The notes below the pieces were generated by a model, which did not search any database, was not told the DNA's origin, and saw nothing but the letters and a program-made list of their open reading frames with translations. A stretch of 64,000 nucleotides of DNA, from contig CAWHRE010000010.1 in assembly GCA_963831705.1 (NCBI GenBank), positions 806,001-870,000 of the forward strand, in the 5' to 3' direction. This DNA is from DASQPR01 sp963831705. GTDB taxonomy: Bacteria > Actinomycetota > Actinomycetes > Mycobacteriales > Micromonosporaceae. This document shows positions 9,002-20,807 of the stretch, piece by piece; the stretch's first letter is position 1, and each line of letters starts with the position of its first letter. Both the position numbers and the translations under genes were made by a program.

Positions 9002-9238
9002 ATGAACGCTCGTTTCCTGCAACTGGAGGATGTCGCCGAAGAGCTCGCGGTTTCTCAGTCGCAGGTTTATCACATGGTTCGCAGCGGTGAACTACCCGCG
9101 ATCAAGATCGGCGGCCGGGGTCAGTGGCGGGTCGAGCGAGCCAAACTTGAGGCGTACATCGCCGAAAAGTACACCGAAACCGCGGAATGGGTTCGCGATA
9201 ACCCGCTGAGCAGTCGGGACGCCGAAGCGGACGGCTGA
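9002..9238 (+). CDS. Small helix-turn-helix (excisionase-type) DNA-binding protein
   Basis: A 78-residue protein, MNARFLQLEDVAEELAVSQS, then QVYHMVRSGELPAIKIGGRGQWRV and a short helical tail. This is the MerR/excisionase-like winged helix seen in a well conserved group of small actinobacterial regulators. The motif order (helix-turn-helix, G-E-L-P-A wing, QWRV) is complete. There are no integrase or phage genes nearby, so a housekeeping regulator is more likely than a recombination directionality factor. A strong terminator hairpin follows 20 bases after the stop, making it a single-gene unit. Confidence 0.85.
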   Translation: MNARFLQLEDVAEELAVSQSQVYHMVRSGELPAIKIGGRGQWRVERAKLEAYIAEKYTETAEWVRDNPLSSRDAEADG

Positions 9239-9258
9239 TTCATGATTTGCACGAGTGC

Positions 9259-9294
9259 GACGGCGGTCGATCAATCGACCGCCGTCATTGTTTT
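9259..9294 (+). terminator. Rho-independent terminator after HTH gene
   Basis: Perfect 13-bp stem (GACGGCGGTCGAT, 9259-9271; ATCGACCGCCGTC, 9274-9286) with a two-base loop, followed by ATTGTTTTG. It sits 20 bases after the HTH stop codon. Confidence 0.85.
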
Positions 9295-9389
9295 GCGTCC
9301 CCGAACCTCTTGACGGCAGTGTATCGATGGCGATAGAAATTCAACGTAAGCAAACGTAGGCAAACGCAAGATCGTCCACGGAGGCCCCG

Positions 9390-10124
9390 ATGATCTCTAC
9401 GCTGGTGGCGGAGCCCGCCGAACCCGACCGCCGCCTCGACGGCAGCTCCGTCCAGGTCGGCGGCCGCATCCGGATCAGCCGTCCGCCGCGCCTCGATCCG
9501 CCGTACGACGACGAGCGAGTGTCCGCGACGCTGCCCGAGACGAGGACGCTGCCCGAGATGAAGCGGCACACCGTCGTGCCGCGATCGAAAGGCGGCGTGC
9601 CGGCGACGCCCGATGCGATCCAACCCGTCCTCCACGACCGGGAGACCGGTGGCGCCGGGCGCGCCGCGGTGGCGTACGTGCGCCTGTGTGTCGAGGTGCT
9701 CAACGGCTACCGGGCATCGAGCCACCTTCGGCGCATCGGTGGGCCGGTGGAGTTCGGCGACGTCATCGAGCAGATCCGCCGCCGGCACAACGCGATCGGA
9801 AACTTCCAGGTTTCGGGCCGACCGCTCAGCCTGTCGGGCGGGCCGCTCAACGTGGCGCAGCCGAGCAACAAGGCCCGGCGTAATCCGAACCCGTCGGCGT
9901 ACGCGAGGCCGTCCGGCCGGAATGTGGTGGAAGCGCCAGCGACCCGCATCGACAACGCCGGACCGGCGGCGTTCGGCCTCACCCGCCTACGAGTGAGCGA
10001 GCCGAGCGACGGCGTGGCCGAGGCGGTTGCCGTGCTCACACGAGCCGGAACGTCTCTGGCGGTCGCACTGCGTCTGGAACGACGCAGCGGCACCTGGACC
10101 TGCGTCCTGGTCCAAGTCATCTGA
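9390..10124 (+). CDS. Rv3235 family protein
   Basis: A 244-residue protein with a variable, Arg/Pro-rich first half and a conserved C-terminal region: AVAYVRLCVEVLNGYRASSHL followed by LTRLRVSEPSDGVAEAVAVL and SLAVALRLERRSGTWTCVLVQVI. This C-terminal module, with a cystatin/NTF2-like predicted fold, matches the actinobacterial Rv3235 family found near secA. Function unknown. The long ORFs on the opposite strand here lack any such pattern and are shadows. It converges with secA and is followed by a terminator-like hairpin. Confidence 0.8.
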   Translation: MISTLVAEPAEPDRRLDGSSVQVGGRIRISRPPRLDPPYDDERVSATLPETRTLPEMKRHTVVPRSKGGVPATPDAIQPVLHDRETGGAGRAAVAYVRLCVEVLNGYRASSHLRRIGGPVEFGDVIEQIRRRHNAIGNFQVSGRPLSLSGGPLNVAQPSNKARRNPNPSAYARPSGRNVVEAPATRIDNAGPAAFGLTRLRVSEPSDGVAEAVAVLTRAGTSLAVALRLERRSGTWTCVLVQVI

Positions 10125-10175
10125 GCCGATCACTCAGCCGACTAAGCCCCCGAAGCGTCCACTGTGCCGGAACGG

Positions 10176-10218
10176 CGGTGGGCGCGACGGGCTGTCCAGC
10201 CCACCGCGCCCACCGTTT
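10176..10218 (+). terminator. Terminator-like hairpin between Rv3235-like gene and secA
   Basis: Perfect 11-bp GC-rich arms, CGGTGGGCGCG (10176-10186) and CGCGCCCACCG (10205-10215), followed by TTTG on the plus strand. It serves the plus-strand gene; it may also pair in the secA transcript. Confidence 0.7.
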
Positions 10219-10254
10219 GTTCGAGCGATTACGCGCCCTCCGGCACTCCAGCGA

Positions 10255-13152
<2,898 letters not shown>

Positions 13153-13360
13153 AGTGAATGTGCTCCCTCAACGTGTCTGCGCCAACCATCGTAGGCGGAC
13201 AACCATCCGAGTTGGCACCCCCGGCGACCGGGTTGGCCCCATCGTGACGAACGGACGACGTACAACGGACGACAAATATTCCCGCCGCGCGCCAAAATGA
13301 CGGGGTCGCATCCATGATATCGGCTTGGCCGCTCGATCGCCGGTGCGGCAATATGCGCTC

Positions 13361-14545
13361 ATGAACTACCGGGAAATGCCACAGCCCGAGCTCAAGATCA
13401 AGAACTTGCTGGTACGCCCATGGCGCACCGACGACGCCGAAGCGGTCTTCCGAGCGTGCCAGGATCCGGCGATTCAACGCTGGATTCCAGTGCCGCGACC
13501 GTACGAAATGTCGCATGCAATCGGTTTCATCGCGAACGTGGCCATTCCCTCGTGGGATCAGCGGGTCGGCGCCTACTTCGGCGTGTTCGACGACGCCGAC
13601 GGCCGCCTGCTGGGCTCGATGAGCCTCACTCGGATGGATCTCGACGCTCACGTCGCGGAGATCGGCTACTGGATCGCACCCGACGGCCGCGGTCGCGGCG
13701 CAGCGACGATCTCAGGACGCGCGGTCGCCACGTTCGGATTCGATGTTCTCGACCTGGAGCGCATCATTTGGCGCGCCGATCTTGGCAACCACGCTTCGCG
13801 CCTGGTCGCGCAGCGGATCGGAGTACGGATGGAGGGCATCGCACGTGGCGGCCTGACCGCCGTCGACGGCAGCGGAAGGCGAGTCGATGGCTGGATCGGC
13901 GCGATGCGACCCGGCGACGTGCTGACCGAGACGCCAGCCGGACTGGCCACCGGCTCGGCGGCTGCCCGGCAGGCCGCCACGTTCGGAAATGCAAAGCCAA
14001 CGCTGTTGTTCCCCGGTGGCTCGCTCCGTCCGTTCATCGACGACGACATCGATCCGGCCACGACCGCGTGTCAGGATCCGGACGCGGTCCGGTGGACCAC
14101 GATCCCACCCGGGTACACGCGTGAGCAGGCCGAATACTTCGTACACGAGCACTCCCGGGTGACCTGGCTCCGGGGCGAGGCGGCGATCTTCGCGATCGGA
14201 GGCGACGACGACGGCTATGTCGGCGGAATCGATCTCCGCATTTCGGACGGCGATCACGAGGTCGGTGAGATCGGCATCCAGGTCGCGCCCTGGGCCCGCG
14301 GTCGCGGATTCGCCACGGCGGCCACCCGTACGCTCGCCGCGTGGGGGTTCGAGTCCCTGGGCCTGCGCCGGATCGTTTACCGTGCGCACGTCGGCAACGA
14401 CGCGTCCCGCGCGGTCGCGGAGCGGGCCGGATTTGTCTACGAGGGCGTGCAGCGCGCCGGCTGCGTCCAGCGTGGCGAGCGCCCGGACGCCTGGATTCTT
14501 TCGATGCTGGCATCGGACATCGCAGGTTTGGAGTCGACTCGATGA
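13361..14545 (+). CDS. Tandem double-GNAT N-acetyltransferase
   Basis: A 394-residue protein with two GNAT folds in tandem. The first spans about residues 8-190, with acetyl-CoA loop IGYWIAPDGRGRGAAT; the second about 210-385, with GIQVAPWARGRGFATAATRT. Both resemble RimJ/RimL-type acetyltransferases that act on ribosomal proteins, antibiotics or small amines; the substrate is unknown. The start is ATG 13361 (MNYREMPQPELKI); an upstream ATG at 13325 is in frame but lies in less typical sequence. The stop overlaps the start of the next, homologous double-GNAT gene (ATGA), so the pair is probably translationally coupled. Confidence 0.85.
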   Translation: MNYREMPQPELKIKNLLVRPWRTDDAEAVFRACQDPAIQRWIPVPRPYEMSHAIGFIANVAIPSWDQRVGAYFGVFDDADGRLLGSMSLTRMDLDAHVAEIGYWIAPDGRGRGAATISGRAVATFGFDVLDLERIIWRADLGNHASRLVAQRIGVRMEGIARGGLTAVDGSGRRVDGWIGAMRPGDVLTETPAGLATGSAAARQAATFGNAKPTLLFPGGSLRPFIDDDIDPATTACQDPDAVRWTTIPPGYTREQAEYFVHEHSRVTWLRGEAAIFAIGGDDDGYVGGIDLRISDGDHEVGEIGIQVAPWARGRGFATAATRTLAAWGFESLGLRRIVYRAHVGNDASRAVAERAGFVYEGVQRAGCVQRGERPDAWILSMLASDIAGLESTR

Positions 14546-15660
14546 GCGTTCGGGAACTTCCGCAGGTCACGCTGAAGGGCCGCGCGGTGGTGTTGCGACC
14601 GCCGCGGATCGACGACGCCGACGACGTGGCGGCCGCGTGCAACGACGCCACGTCGGCGCGATTCCTGCCGATGCTGCCGGTGCCGTACACGTACGACGAT
14701 GCGACAAACTGGATGAACACGATGGCTGCGGCGAACCGGGCGGCCGGCGGCACGACACTCATCGTGGCCGATCCGACGACCGATCGCGTGATCGGCAGCA
14801 TCGGTGCGAACGGCTCGCATCTGGGCGGCTATGCCACCAGCGTCGGCTACTGGGTCGCTCCATGGGCCCGAGGGTCCGGTGTCGCGACCGACGCCACCCG
14901 TACGCTCGTGGCCTGGCTGTTCGAGCAGGGCTTCGGCCGGATCGAGTTGACCACCGACCTGGAGAACGAGGCCAGCCAGCGGGTGGCGCTCGCGTCCGGC
15001 TTCCGCCACGAGACCGTACGGCGGGCCGGCGGCAAGCTCCGCGACGGCTCGTGGCAGGACATCGCGGTGTGGACGCGGCTCGCCGGCGACCCGGCCGATC
15101 CGGCACCGAGGCTGCTGCCGGATCTTCCGAACGGCGGGCTCACCGATGGCGTCGTCACGCTGCGACGCCTCGTTCCGGGGGACGTTGACGATCTACATCG
15201 GCTGCACACCACGCCGGACGTGGCGATTCGGGCGGTCCGGCCGATGCCCCGCTATGACGAGACGGCCAAGCGGTGTGCCGAAGCGGCGTACCGGTGGCTG
15301 ATCGGCAGCGGCGCCGAATTCGTCATCCGGGACTCGGTGACCGGGGCGTTCGCGGGCGACTTCGGACTGTTCCAACTCGGCCTCGGCCAGGGCATGATCG
15401 GTTACAGCCTCAGCCCGGATTGGCGCGGCCGGTCGTACGCGACCCGGGCCGCGCGCCTCGTCACGGACTGGTGCTTCGATCACGTCGGCCTGGTCCGAGT
15501 GGTGGCCGGGACGGCACCCGACAATGTCGCTTCGCAGCGCACCTTGGAGAAGGTGGGATTCCAGCGCGAAGGGTACGAACGCTCCCGCCTGCCGGGTCCG
15601 GACGGCACCCGCGTCGACAACGTTGCGTTCGCGCTCCTCAAGTCCGACCGCGTCAGCTAG
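14542..15660 (+). CDS. Second tandem double-GNAT N-acetyltransferase
   Basis: A 372-residue protein, MSVRELPQVTLKGRAVVL, with two GNAT domains. The first has VGYWVAPWARGSGVATDAT and the second YSLSPDWRGRSYATRAARL followed by NVASQRTLEKVGFQREGYE, a classic RimJ/RimL C-terminal signature. Its ATG overlaps the stop of the preceding double-GNAT gene. The two genes are likely an old duplication of an already duplicated unit. In the second domain the P-loop (DWRGRSYAT) is slightly divergent but still plausible for acetyl-CoA binding. A family A palindrome follows 11 bases after the stop. Confidence 0.85.
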   Translation: MSVRELPQVTLKGRAVVLRPPRIDDADDVAAACNDATSARFLPMLPVPYTYDDATNWMNTMAAANRAAGGTTLIVADPTTDRVIGSIGANGSHLGGYATSVGYWVAPWARGSGVATDATRTLVAWLFEQGFGRIELTTDLENEASQRVALASGFRHETVRRAGGKLRDGSWQDIAVWTRLAGDPADPAPRLLPDLPNGGLTDGVVTLRRLVPGDVDDLHRLHTTPDVAIRAVRPMPRYDETAKRCAEAAYRWLIGSGAEFVIRDSVTGAFAGDFGLFQLGLGQGMIGYSLSPDWRGRSYATRAARLVTDWCFDHVGLVRVVAGTAPDNVASQRTLEKVGFQREGYERSRLPGPDGTRVDNVAFALLKSDRVS

Positions 15661-15671
15661 CCCGCCAACCC

Positions 15672-15731
15672 AGTTGATCCTGGAGTTAGTTAACGCTTCG
15701 GCGTGTCGTGCGAATAACTCCAGGATCAACT
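15672..15731. repeat. Palindromic repeat family A, long form, copy 3
   Basis: Arms AGTTGATCCTGGAGTTA (15672-15688) and TAACTCCAGGATCAACT (15715-15731) around a 26-base centre related to copy 1 (GTTAACGCTTCGGCGTGTCG). It lies immediately after the double-GNAT stop. Confidence 0.9.
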
Positions 15732-15756
15732 TCGATCATGCGCGCGAGAGCCCGGC

Positions 15757-15842
15757 AAAGATCGCAGATCCTGGCGCAGGTGGAAGTGCAGTGCTGTGAT
15801 CATGACTAAATGATCTCGCTGGCCGACCAAGACTCGCGATCT
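15757..15842. repeat. Palindromic repeat family C, copy 1
   Basis: Imperfect inverted repeat whose ends are AGATCGCAGATCCTGG and CCAAGACTCGCGATCT, with an internal GTGCTGTGATCATGACTAAA. Two further copies at 42092 and 43105 share the ends and the internal GTGATCATGGC-like core. It lies between convergent genes. Confidence 0.7.
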
Positions 15843-15862
15843 GGCGCGTCGAGCGGGCGTGG

Positions 15863-17041
15863 TTAGCCCCACCAGAACAGGGTGGCGATGATCGCGTATA
15901 GCGCAATCAAGACCGAGCCTTCCAGCCAGTTTGATTCGCCGTCCAGCACGATCAGCGCCACGATCAGCACCGACACGACGACCGCCGCGATCAGAAGCGG
16001 CGCAAACACCAGAGTCAGCGTGGTCGCGGTGAAGAAGCTCAGCAGGACCAGCAGCGGAGCGAGGACGAGCGCGATCTGCAGCGGGCTGTTGATGATCACC
16101 GATAGCGCATAGTCGTTCTTGTTGCGCAGAGCTAGCTGGATGCCGACCACGTTCTCGACCGCGTTGCCGGCGATCGCGACGATGACCAGACCGGCGAACG
16201 CCTGAGAGATGTGCAGCGACGTGATCGCCGGGTTCAGCGCGTCAACGAACCAGTCCGATACAAGTCCGGCGGCTACCCCGGCGATGGCCAGCATGCCGAT
16301 GGACAGCCAGAGCGGCCAGTGGCCGCCGTCCTCATGAGCTTCGTCGTCGGCCACTTCCTCGACGGCGGCTTCCTTGGCGACGGTGGCATCGCCGGGCTGC
16401 GCGGTGGGTGAGTCCTTGCGCAGCGACGCGGGCAGCGACAACGCAAAGATGATCAGCAGCACGATCGCGACCGCGACCGACAGCGCCTTCTCGTGCGGCG
16501 CGGCCGGCGAGTGCGTGAATGACGCGAGGCTCGGCAGGACCAGAGCAGCGGTCGCGAGCGTGAGAAGGATCACGGTCGAGCGTGCGCGGCTCGCTTCGAA
16601 CCGCTGCGAGCCGTTCTTGACCCCACCGGCCACGAATGCCAGCCCGAGCACCAGGAGAAGGTTCGCGAGGATCGAGCCAATGATCGCGGCCTGTACCACC
16701 ACGATGAGCCCCTGGCGCAGCGCGAAGAACGCGATGAACAGCTCCGGCAGGTTGCCGAGCGCGCTTTGCAGAACACCGGTCGCACCCGCGCCGAGCCGGT
16801 CCCCGAGCCGGTCCACGCACCGACCGACGAGCGCCGCGAGCACCGCGATCGCGAGCGCGGAGCAGATAAACGCGACGACCGAGTTGACCTTCACGTAGTG
16901 GGTCACACCCGAGATCAGAATGCCGATCGCGCTTCCGATCAGGATTACCAGATCCGAGCGACTGAACTTGATCGGGCGCTTCACCGCAGGCGTGGGCGAG
17001 GGGGCAGGAGTAGCGGTGGGGGCGACGTCGGTCCGGGACAT
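15863..17041 (-). CDS. Calcium/proton exchanger (CaCA family)
   Basis: A 392-residue membrane antiporter with about eleven helices in two inverted halves. The two alpha-repeats that line the ion path are clear: GNLPELFIAFFALRQGLIVV near residue 95 and GNAVENVVGIQLALRNKNDY near residue 295, each with the acidic residue (E in GNLPE, E in NAVEN) required for Ca2+ exchange. A cytoplasmic acidic loop (EEVADDEAHEDGGHW) separates the halves. This is the Cax/ChaA type, exporting Ca2+ (possibly Na+/K+) in exchange for H+. It is a single gene, with GTPSPTPAV-like flexible N-terminal tail rich in Pro and Ala. Confidence 0.9.
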   Translation of the reverse strand: MSRTDVAPTATPAPSPTPAVKRPIKFSRSDLVILIGSAIGILISGVTHYVKVNSVVAFICSALAIAVLAALVGRCVDRLGDRLGAGATGVLQSALGNLPELFIAFFALRQGLIVVVQAAIIGSILANLLLVLGLAFVAGGVKNGSQRFEASRARSTVILLTLATAALVLPSLASFTHSPAAPHEKALSVAVAIVLLIIFALSLPASLRKDSPTAQPGDATVAKEAAVEEVADDEAHEDGGHWPLWLSIGMLAIAGVAAGLVSDWFVDALNPAITSLHISQAFAGLVIVAIAGNAVENVVGIQLALRNKNDYALSVIINSPLQIALVLAPLLVLLSFFTATTLTLVFAPLLIAAVVVSVLIVALIVLDGESNWLEGSVLIALYAIIATLFWWG

Positions 17042-17104
17042 CGCTAGATCATCGCAAAGGCTCGCAATGAATCAATAGGGGGACTTACAAACCTTCCGGG
17101 CGTA

Positions 17105-17140
17105 CGGCAGCGCCGGACCGAAACGCGACCGGCGCTGCCG
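17105..17140 (-). terminator. Terminator-like hairpin after hpf
   Basis: Perfect 12-bp GC-rich arms CGGCAGCGCCGG (17105-17116) and CCGGCGCTGCCG (17129-17140), 41 bases downstream of the hpf stop on the minus strand. There is no strong U-run. Confidence 0.6.
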
Positions 17141-17180
17141 AGGCAAGTTGACGTAGTTGGTTGGGCAGGAAGGTGGCTCA

Positions 17181-17843
17181 CTACTGCGTGAGCGTGATGA
17201 CCCCGTAGTCGTACGCACGACGGCGGTAAACGACGCTGGGCCGACTGGATTCCTTGTCCATGAACAAGTAGAAGTCGTGCCCGACCAGTTCCATCTGGAA
17301 GAGCGCGTCATCGACGGTCATGGCCTCGGTCGAGTGTTCCTTCATGCGGACGAGGTGCCACGGTTGATCGTCGTCCTCGGCCGTACTCAGAGACTCCGCG
17401 GGGGCCGAGCCGTTGCTGCTGTTGCCGTTCGCGGAGGCCGTCACCGGCGTAAACGCGGCGGTCTCGGCAACGATCTCGTCGGTCGAATCGCCCAGCCCAG
17501 ACGTGGCTTCGGCGACCGACATCGGTGCGTGGCGCCCGCGATGAACGCGCCGGCGGTCGGCACTGCGGCGCAATCGCGCGCTCAACTTCGCCGAGGCCTG
17601 GTCGAGCGCCGCGTAGAAATCACCGGCGCACGCCTCGGCGCGGATGATCGGTCCGCGGGAAAAAAGCGTGATCTCGACCCGCTGGCAGCGATCGGACTGC
17701 CGTGGGTTCTTCTCGTGCGATAGCACGATCTCGACCCGGATGATCTTGGCGTCGTAGCGCTCGATCTTGTCCAGCTTCTCCGCTACGTGCGTCCGGTAGT
17801 GATCCGGTACCTCGACATTTCGGCCTGTGACAACGATGTCCAC
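17181..17843 (-). CDS. hpf: Ribosome hibernation-promoting factor, long form
   Basis: A 220-residue factor that binds the 30S decoding region and dimerises 70S ribosomes into inactive 100S particles in slow growth. The N-terminal domain (about 1-105, MDIVVTGRNVEVPDHYRTHV, then KLDKIERYDAKIIRVEIVLS) carries the basic beta-alpha-beta fold. A Ser/Asn/Ala linker (about 110-160) joins the C-terminal dimerisation domain (LVRMKEHSTEAMTVDDALFQ, VVYRRRAYDYGVITL). Both domains mark it as long HPF. It lies just downstream of comF, in the conserved secA-hpf-comF-lpqB order. Confidence 0.95.
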   Translation of the reverse strand: MDIVVTGRNVEVPDHYRTHVAEKLDKIERYDAKIIRVEIVLSHEKNPRQSDRCQRVEITLFSRGPIIRAEACAGDFYAALDQASAKLSARLRRSADRRRVHRGRHAPMSVAEATSGLGDSTDEIVAETAAFTPVTASANGNSSNGSAPAESLSTAEDDDQPWHLVRMKEHSTEAMTVDDALFQMELVGHDFYLFMDKESSRPSVVYRRRAYDYGVITLTQ

Positions 17844-18056
17844 TCTTGACCTCCCCCAATCTCTGGGCTCGTCCAGCCGATCAAGCTCGACCGTGCTGGG
17901 TAGTGGCTTGGATGGCCGTAACTACCCCACGTCGCCTTCGGGAAACCTGGCGTTCGTGCGGTGTTCGTTGACGCTATCGCTCGCCGACCCCCGAGTCACC
18001 CCCGGTCGCGAATAACGTCCTTTCGAGATTGCCCCACCGATCACGCAGGGGCCGGA

Positions 18057-18824
18057 TCAGGACGAAATACCCACGTCGAGCCCACTCTGAACACCAATGC
18101 CACGATCGGTGGACTTGCGCTTCCGGCGCGTCGCGGCAAGTGTCGCCGCGATGTCGACCGGAATACCCGCGTCGGCCAGCGCCGATGTCGCGGCCGCCAT
18201 GGTCGATCCCGTGGTCAGGATGTCGTCGATCATCACGATGCCCGCTCCGGACGCGGCTGCCTCGGCGACGCGTTGCGCGGCCGCCGGGCGTACCCGGAAA
18301 GCATTTGCCGCACTGACCGCACGTGCGTCGGCGCTCAAGTGGCTGGAATCGGCCTTCGGAAGCGCGGACAGCGCGACCTCGAGCTCGGCCGGCCATCCCG
18401 CGCGCCGGAGGGACCGGATCACGCGTCGGCCGAGCCGGATCATGTGGTCGCCTTGGCGCTCGCGACGTGCCGCCGCGGTAGCCGGCACGGGGATGATCAC
18501 CACCGGCGTTCCGGGCGGCACGGCGACGGAGATCAACGCCGCCGCGACGACCCGGCCGAGATGGTCGCCGAGCGGCCCGGCGAGGCGATGGGCGCCGCGC
18601 TCCTTGTACTCGAGCAGCAACCCCTGCATCGGCCCCTCGTAAGCACCCAGAGCCACGCAGGGCGGCAACGCGGATGGCGCAGGCGTTGGCGCGGTGGGAC
18701 GCGGCAGAAGAGCCCTAAGACCGGCGGCGCAGTCACCGCACAGTTGGCCGGATCCGGTCGCGCCACAACCGGCACAGGCCGACGGCAAAATCAGATCAGC
18801 GAGTACGCCCAACCAGACCCGCAT
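18057..18824 (-). CDS. ComF family phosphoribosyltransferase-like protein
   Basis: A 255-residue protein with an N-terminal zinc ribbon (C17, C20, C29, C32: CAGCGATGSGQLCGDC) and a C-terminal type I phosphoribosyltransferase domain with the PRPP loop IVMIDDILTTGST near residues 195-207. In competent bacteria ComF acts in DNA uptake; in actinobacteria the homologue's job is unclear. The CALGAYEGPMQGLLLEYKERG segment is the typical hood region. It starts 24 bases after lpqB ends, on the same strand, so it is probably the last gene of the mtrA-mtrB-lpqB-comF transcript. Confidence 0.92.
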   Translation of the reverse strand: MRVWLGVLADLILPSACAGCGATGSGQLCGDCAAGLRALLPRPTAPTPAPSALPPCVALGAYEGPMQGLLLEYKERGAHRLAGPLGDHLGRVVAAALISVAVPPGTPVVIIPVPATAAARRERQGDHMIRLGRRVIRSLRRAGWPAELEVALSALPKADSSHLSADARAVSAANAFRVRPAAAQRVAEAAASGAGIVMIDDILTTGSTMAAATSALADAGIPVDIAATLAATRRKRKSTDRGIGVQSGLDVGISS

Positions 18825-18848
18825 GTCGCGCCGCCGACCTTCCGAGAG

Positions 18849-20807
18849 TCAGTTACCGAAGAACGGATTGTCGGCAGGCGTCGCCTTCGCGGCCCACATC
18901 GGTGACAAAGTCGCCCGGCCCGAGTACGCGCCACCCGCCTCCTCGATCATCACCGGGCTGAACGAGTCGTTCCCGGGCGCCAGCGGATACGAGGCAATCT
19001 GCGGCTGCGCCGGTATCGCGTAACCGGTCTCGCTCAGCCGAGGGTTGCCGTCATTGGCCACCACACCGTCGAGGTTCGTTTCGATCACGTACCCCTTGCC
19101 GCCGGACCCGTACGTGCCGGTCGCGACGAGTTCCGAGATTCCGCTCCATGCCACGCTCCCGACCGAGTCGAGATCCGGCCGTAGATTGATCGGCATGCCC
19201 GTACTGAGCGCCGGGGTGGGGGCCACGGTCGAAGGAGGTTGAGGTCCGGGCGCGGTCAGCACGGCGACCGTGACCTGACCGCCGGCGACGTACGCGATCC
19301 GGTATCCGTCCTGGCCGATGTCGAACGCGGTGATATTGCTGACGCCGCTTTCAACCGGTATGACCCGGTTCTTTGCGGTCACGATGTAGAGCTTCCCGTC
19401 AGCGACCACGGCGAGGGCATCGGGCTGTTGCGTGAGCCAGATCGGCCGCGAGAACGAGGCTACCGAAGATCCGAAACTGACCTGGACGAACTTGCCGGCC
19501 TCGCCCAGAGGGGCCCGGTTGACCCAGAGCTCGGGCTTGCCGCCGACCTCCCGCACGATCGCCACGTCGGCTTGCGATTGCGACAGATGAACGGCACCGA
19601 GCTTGACGTCCTTGTTCTCCGGCGCGCTGAACGCCTTCGGCTGGATCGCACTGCTGTCCTTGCCGTACAGCGTGATGGTCGGCGTGTTTGGCGCGCCGCT
19701 CTGCGCATACCCGACGGCCTGCAGCTTGCCGCCAACGACCGCATAGGCGACCGGCGTTTCTTCGCGTGGTGCCGCAAGGTTTAGGGACAGGAAATTCGCG
19801 CCGGTCGCGGCCAGGGTCCGGTTCGCGATCTGCAGCTCGACGCCCTGCGGGGTGCCAGGTGCGCTGGTCGGATCGACGTCGATCGAGCCGATCGACCATC
19901 GGATCTGGACGAGGAACGCGTTCTGCTGGTCCGGCGAAAGCGTGGTGGTGGTCAGGTTGACGACGAAGGCATTCGTGACCTTGTCGATCGTCACGATGTC
20001 CTGCAGGCTCACGCCCGGCGGGACAGCCGGCCTCCAAGACGACGACCCGATCCATCCGGCCGGTCCGCTCAGGATCCAGGTGACGATCGCGGTCACCTGC
20101 TGACGCGGTGATTGCCAGGTCGGCAAGTAGCGCAGGTCCGGGACCAGTTGTCCGTCCACGGTCCAGAAGTAGAGCGACTGGGGCGTGTAGTTCTGGGTGT
20201 CCCAGAGCGCCATCGAGAACATGTAGAACCCGGCCGGTGCCTTTGTCAGCCGGAAACTGCCCGTCCCGGTCGGCTCGACCGTGAATGACAGCGTGGTTGA
20301 ACTGGCCCCCGCGGACAGACCGGTCAGCGAGCCGGTGACGGGGTCGTACGAGCCGACGGTATCGACATCGAGCGAAACGGTGGACGTGCCGTCCGGGTGC
20401 CGCACCGTCCTGGGTGAACCGATCTCACGCACCACGTTGACCGGCAGCGCAGCCAACTTGTTCTGGTTCGGCGGAGCGTTCCACGCCGACGTCTGTGCCA
20501 TGAACGCAAGCGCTGACTTCTTCTGCGCGCTGTAGCCGACCTGCGATACCACCGCGTTCATGTAGCCGGTCGTCACGAAAACGGCTTCGTCCGTCGGGCG
20601 ATAAAAATTTCGGTCCGGATCTGCTGTGGGCGGCTGACCGCCTCGCCCGGACTGGTTGACTCCGGTCACCAGATTCGGATCGACGATTGGCTTGCTCTGG
20701 CTCGGCACGCTGCATGCGGTGATCGCCAGCAAGAGGCCGACGAGCAAGACGGCGATACGTGGCACGGATCGCCGTCGGACGGCGACGCCAACGGTGCGAT
20801 CAGCCAT
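18849..20807 (-). CDS. lpqB: Lipoprotein LpqB, MtrAB modulator
   Basis: A 652-residue lipoprotein that modulates the MtrB sensor from outside the membrane (known in mycobacteria and Streptomyces). It has a signal peptide with lipobox LLAITACS, giving lipidated Cys32. The N-terminal GerMN-like domain (FYRPTDEAVFVTTGYMNAVV onward) is followed by a beta-propeller-like C-terminal part. The start is ATG 20807, overlapping the mtrB stop by eight bases, so the two are translationally coupled. An upstream in-frame extension to 20936 is only the antisense-free tail of mtrB coding and was rejected. Confidence 0.95.
   Translation of the reverse strand: MADRTVGVAVRRRSVPRIAVLLVGLLLAITACSVPSQSKPIVDPNLVTGVNQSGRGGQPPTADPDRNFYRPTDEAVFVTTGYMNAVVSQVGYSAQKKSALAFMAQTSAWNAPPNQNKLAALPVNVVREIGSPRTVRHPDGTSTVSLDVDTVGSYDPVTGSLTGLSAGASSTTLSFTVEPTGTGSFRLTKAPAGFYMFSMALWDTQNYTPQSLYFWTVDGQLVPDLRYLPTWQSPRQQVTAIVTWILSGPAGWIGSSSWRPAVPPGVSLQDIVTIDKVTNAFVVNLTTTTLSPDQQNAFLVQIRWSIGSIDVDPTSAPGTPQGVELQIANRTLAATGANFLSLNLAAPREETPVAYAVVGGKLQAVGYAQSGAPNTPTITLYGKDSSAIQPKAFSAPENKDVKLGAVHLSQSQADVAIVREVGGKPELWVNRAPLGEAGKFVQVSFGSSVASFSRPIWLTQQPDALAVVADGKLYIVTAKNRVIPVESGVSNITAFDIGQDGYRIAYVAGGQVTVAVLTAPGPQPPSTVAPTPALSTGMPINLRPDLDSVGSVAWSGISELVATGTYGSGGKGYVIETNLDGVVANDGNPRLSETGYAIPAQPQIASYPLAPGNDSFSPVMIEEAGGAYSGRATLSPMWAAKATPADNPFFGN

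Noticed and set aside
9002..9238. Excisionase of an integrated element
   Set aside because: No integrase, att-like repeats or phage genes nearby; the small HTH protein fits a conserved chromosomal family.
9285..9788. Minus-strand ORF opposite the Rv3235-like gene
   Set aside because: No recognisable motifs, and the plus-strand frame has a conserved C-terminal module.
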